From Anaerolineae bacterium CG2_30_64_16 (GTDB taxonomy: Bacteria; Chloroflexota; Anaerolineae; CG2-30-64-16), in NCBI GenBank assembly GCA_001871755.1, contig MNXL01000404.1:1-5564 (forward strand): a DNA stretch of 5,564 nt, given 5' to 3'. This document shows positions 5,341 through 5,564 of this stretch, piece by piece. Both the position numbers and the translations under genes were made by a program. Position 1 is the stretch's first letter, and each line of letters starts with the position of its first letter. The notes under the pieces were generated by a model. It worked only from the letters and a program-made list of their open reading frames with translations, was not told the origin of the DNA and did no database searches.

Positions 5341-5545
5341 GCTATCTGATGGGGCCGTGACAAGCGCAAAGTTAGCGCCAGGTGTCATCGACAATGCAAC
5401 GGTGGAACAGAACAGGGTAGCCTCGAACGTCCAGTTCGCTGACGGAGACACTGAGATTTCTGTAGCGGCCACGGCTTATGCGGATTTGCTGTCTGTGTAT
5501 CTTCTCAATTCTTCGGGGAATCGCTCGCTGTGGCCGGTCTCCTGA
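5222..5545 (+). pseudogene. Frameshifted continuation of the secreted protein, truncated at a repeat
   Basis: This is the +1-frame continuation of the gene that starts at 4786; the first in-frame ATG/GTG-type start lies near 5240 and has no ribosome binding site. It reads 'LYLGITVGTDDEMTPRVQLG' (conserved in this protein type), 'SVPFAMQALTVPDGSVTTDK', and the repeat-like pair DGSVTTDKLS / DGAVTSAKLA, a motif common in tail-fibre-like and surface proteins. The next part (NVQFADGDTEISVAATAYADL) is lower in GC and may be the variable middle region. The frame ends in 'NRSLWPVS' and TGA at 5543-5545. These last residues fall within palindromic DNA, so I suspect a dispersed repeat has cut the gene. 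The matching C-terminal domain (VELDPIF... type) is absent from this side of the window. Confidence 0.6.
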
Positions 5546-5564
5546 CCGAGCCACCGTGGCTCGG
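5535..5564. repeat. Palindromic repeat at the right window edge
   Basis: CCGAGCCA (5546-5553), loop CCG, TGGCTCGG (5557-5564) forms a perfect 8-bp hairpin that ends exactly at the last base of the window. It overlaps a second small hairpin, CGGTC-TCCT-GACCG (5535-5548). If the palindrome continues, the sequence back to about 5530 would have its complement beyond the edge. It could be a terminator or, more likely in my view, part of a dispersed repeat. Confidence 0.6.

Overview
The window is GC-rich, roughly 60-65% by eye, and densely coded. It carries no tRNA, rRNA or CRISPR array that I can see. Three things suggest a member of the Chloroflexota (Anaerolineae/Caldilineae-like), probably from an assembled environmental genome: the secreted 'YQGRL ... 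GITVGTDDEMTPRVQLG' and 'VELDPIFLET' protein types, a solo HNH gene paired with a small ribbon-helix-helix-like gene, and short palindromic dispersed repeats. This placement comes from memory of protein families and was not computed.

Left part (1-144): two palindromic repeat structures and no gene. Next (145-3090, minus strand) is a compact three-gene operon transcribed leftwards: an AMP-forming acyl/aryl ligase, a free-standing acyl carrier protein (ACP) and a probable double-GNAT acyltransferase. The ligase and ACP genes overlap by 14 nt and the ACP and GNAT genes by 4 nt (GTGA), so the three are almost certainly translated together. The likely logic is that the ligase activates a carboxylic acid as its adenylate, loads it on the phosphopantetheine of the ACP, and the GNAT protein moves the acyl group to an amine. 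The substrate and product cannot be read from the sequence.

Middle (3091-3793): a 139-nt stretch (3091-3229) with no gene, then the C-terminal part of a secreted structural-type protein on the plus strand (3326-3793; frame open from 3230 but with no earlier start codon). It looks like the tail of a longer protein that has lost its 5' part.

Right-middle (3861-4708, minus strand): a two-gene unit in which a ribbon-helix-helix-like protein precedes a small HNH nuclease by 5 nt, driven by a clear sigma70-type promoter at 4745-4773. Right end (4786-5564, plus strand): the N-terminal part of the same kind of secreted protein whose tail lies at 3326-3793. It has a good Shine-Dalgarno and signal segment, but is frameshifted by what appears to be a 7-bp tandem duplication at 5206-5219. 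It then runs into a stop codon inside a palindromic repeat that reaches the window edge. The convergent gap 3794-3860 holds nothing I recognise.

The two best candidates for something not well described are the self-contained ligase-ACP-GNAT operon and the RHH-like/HNH pair lying between two broken members of one secreted-protein family.
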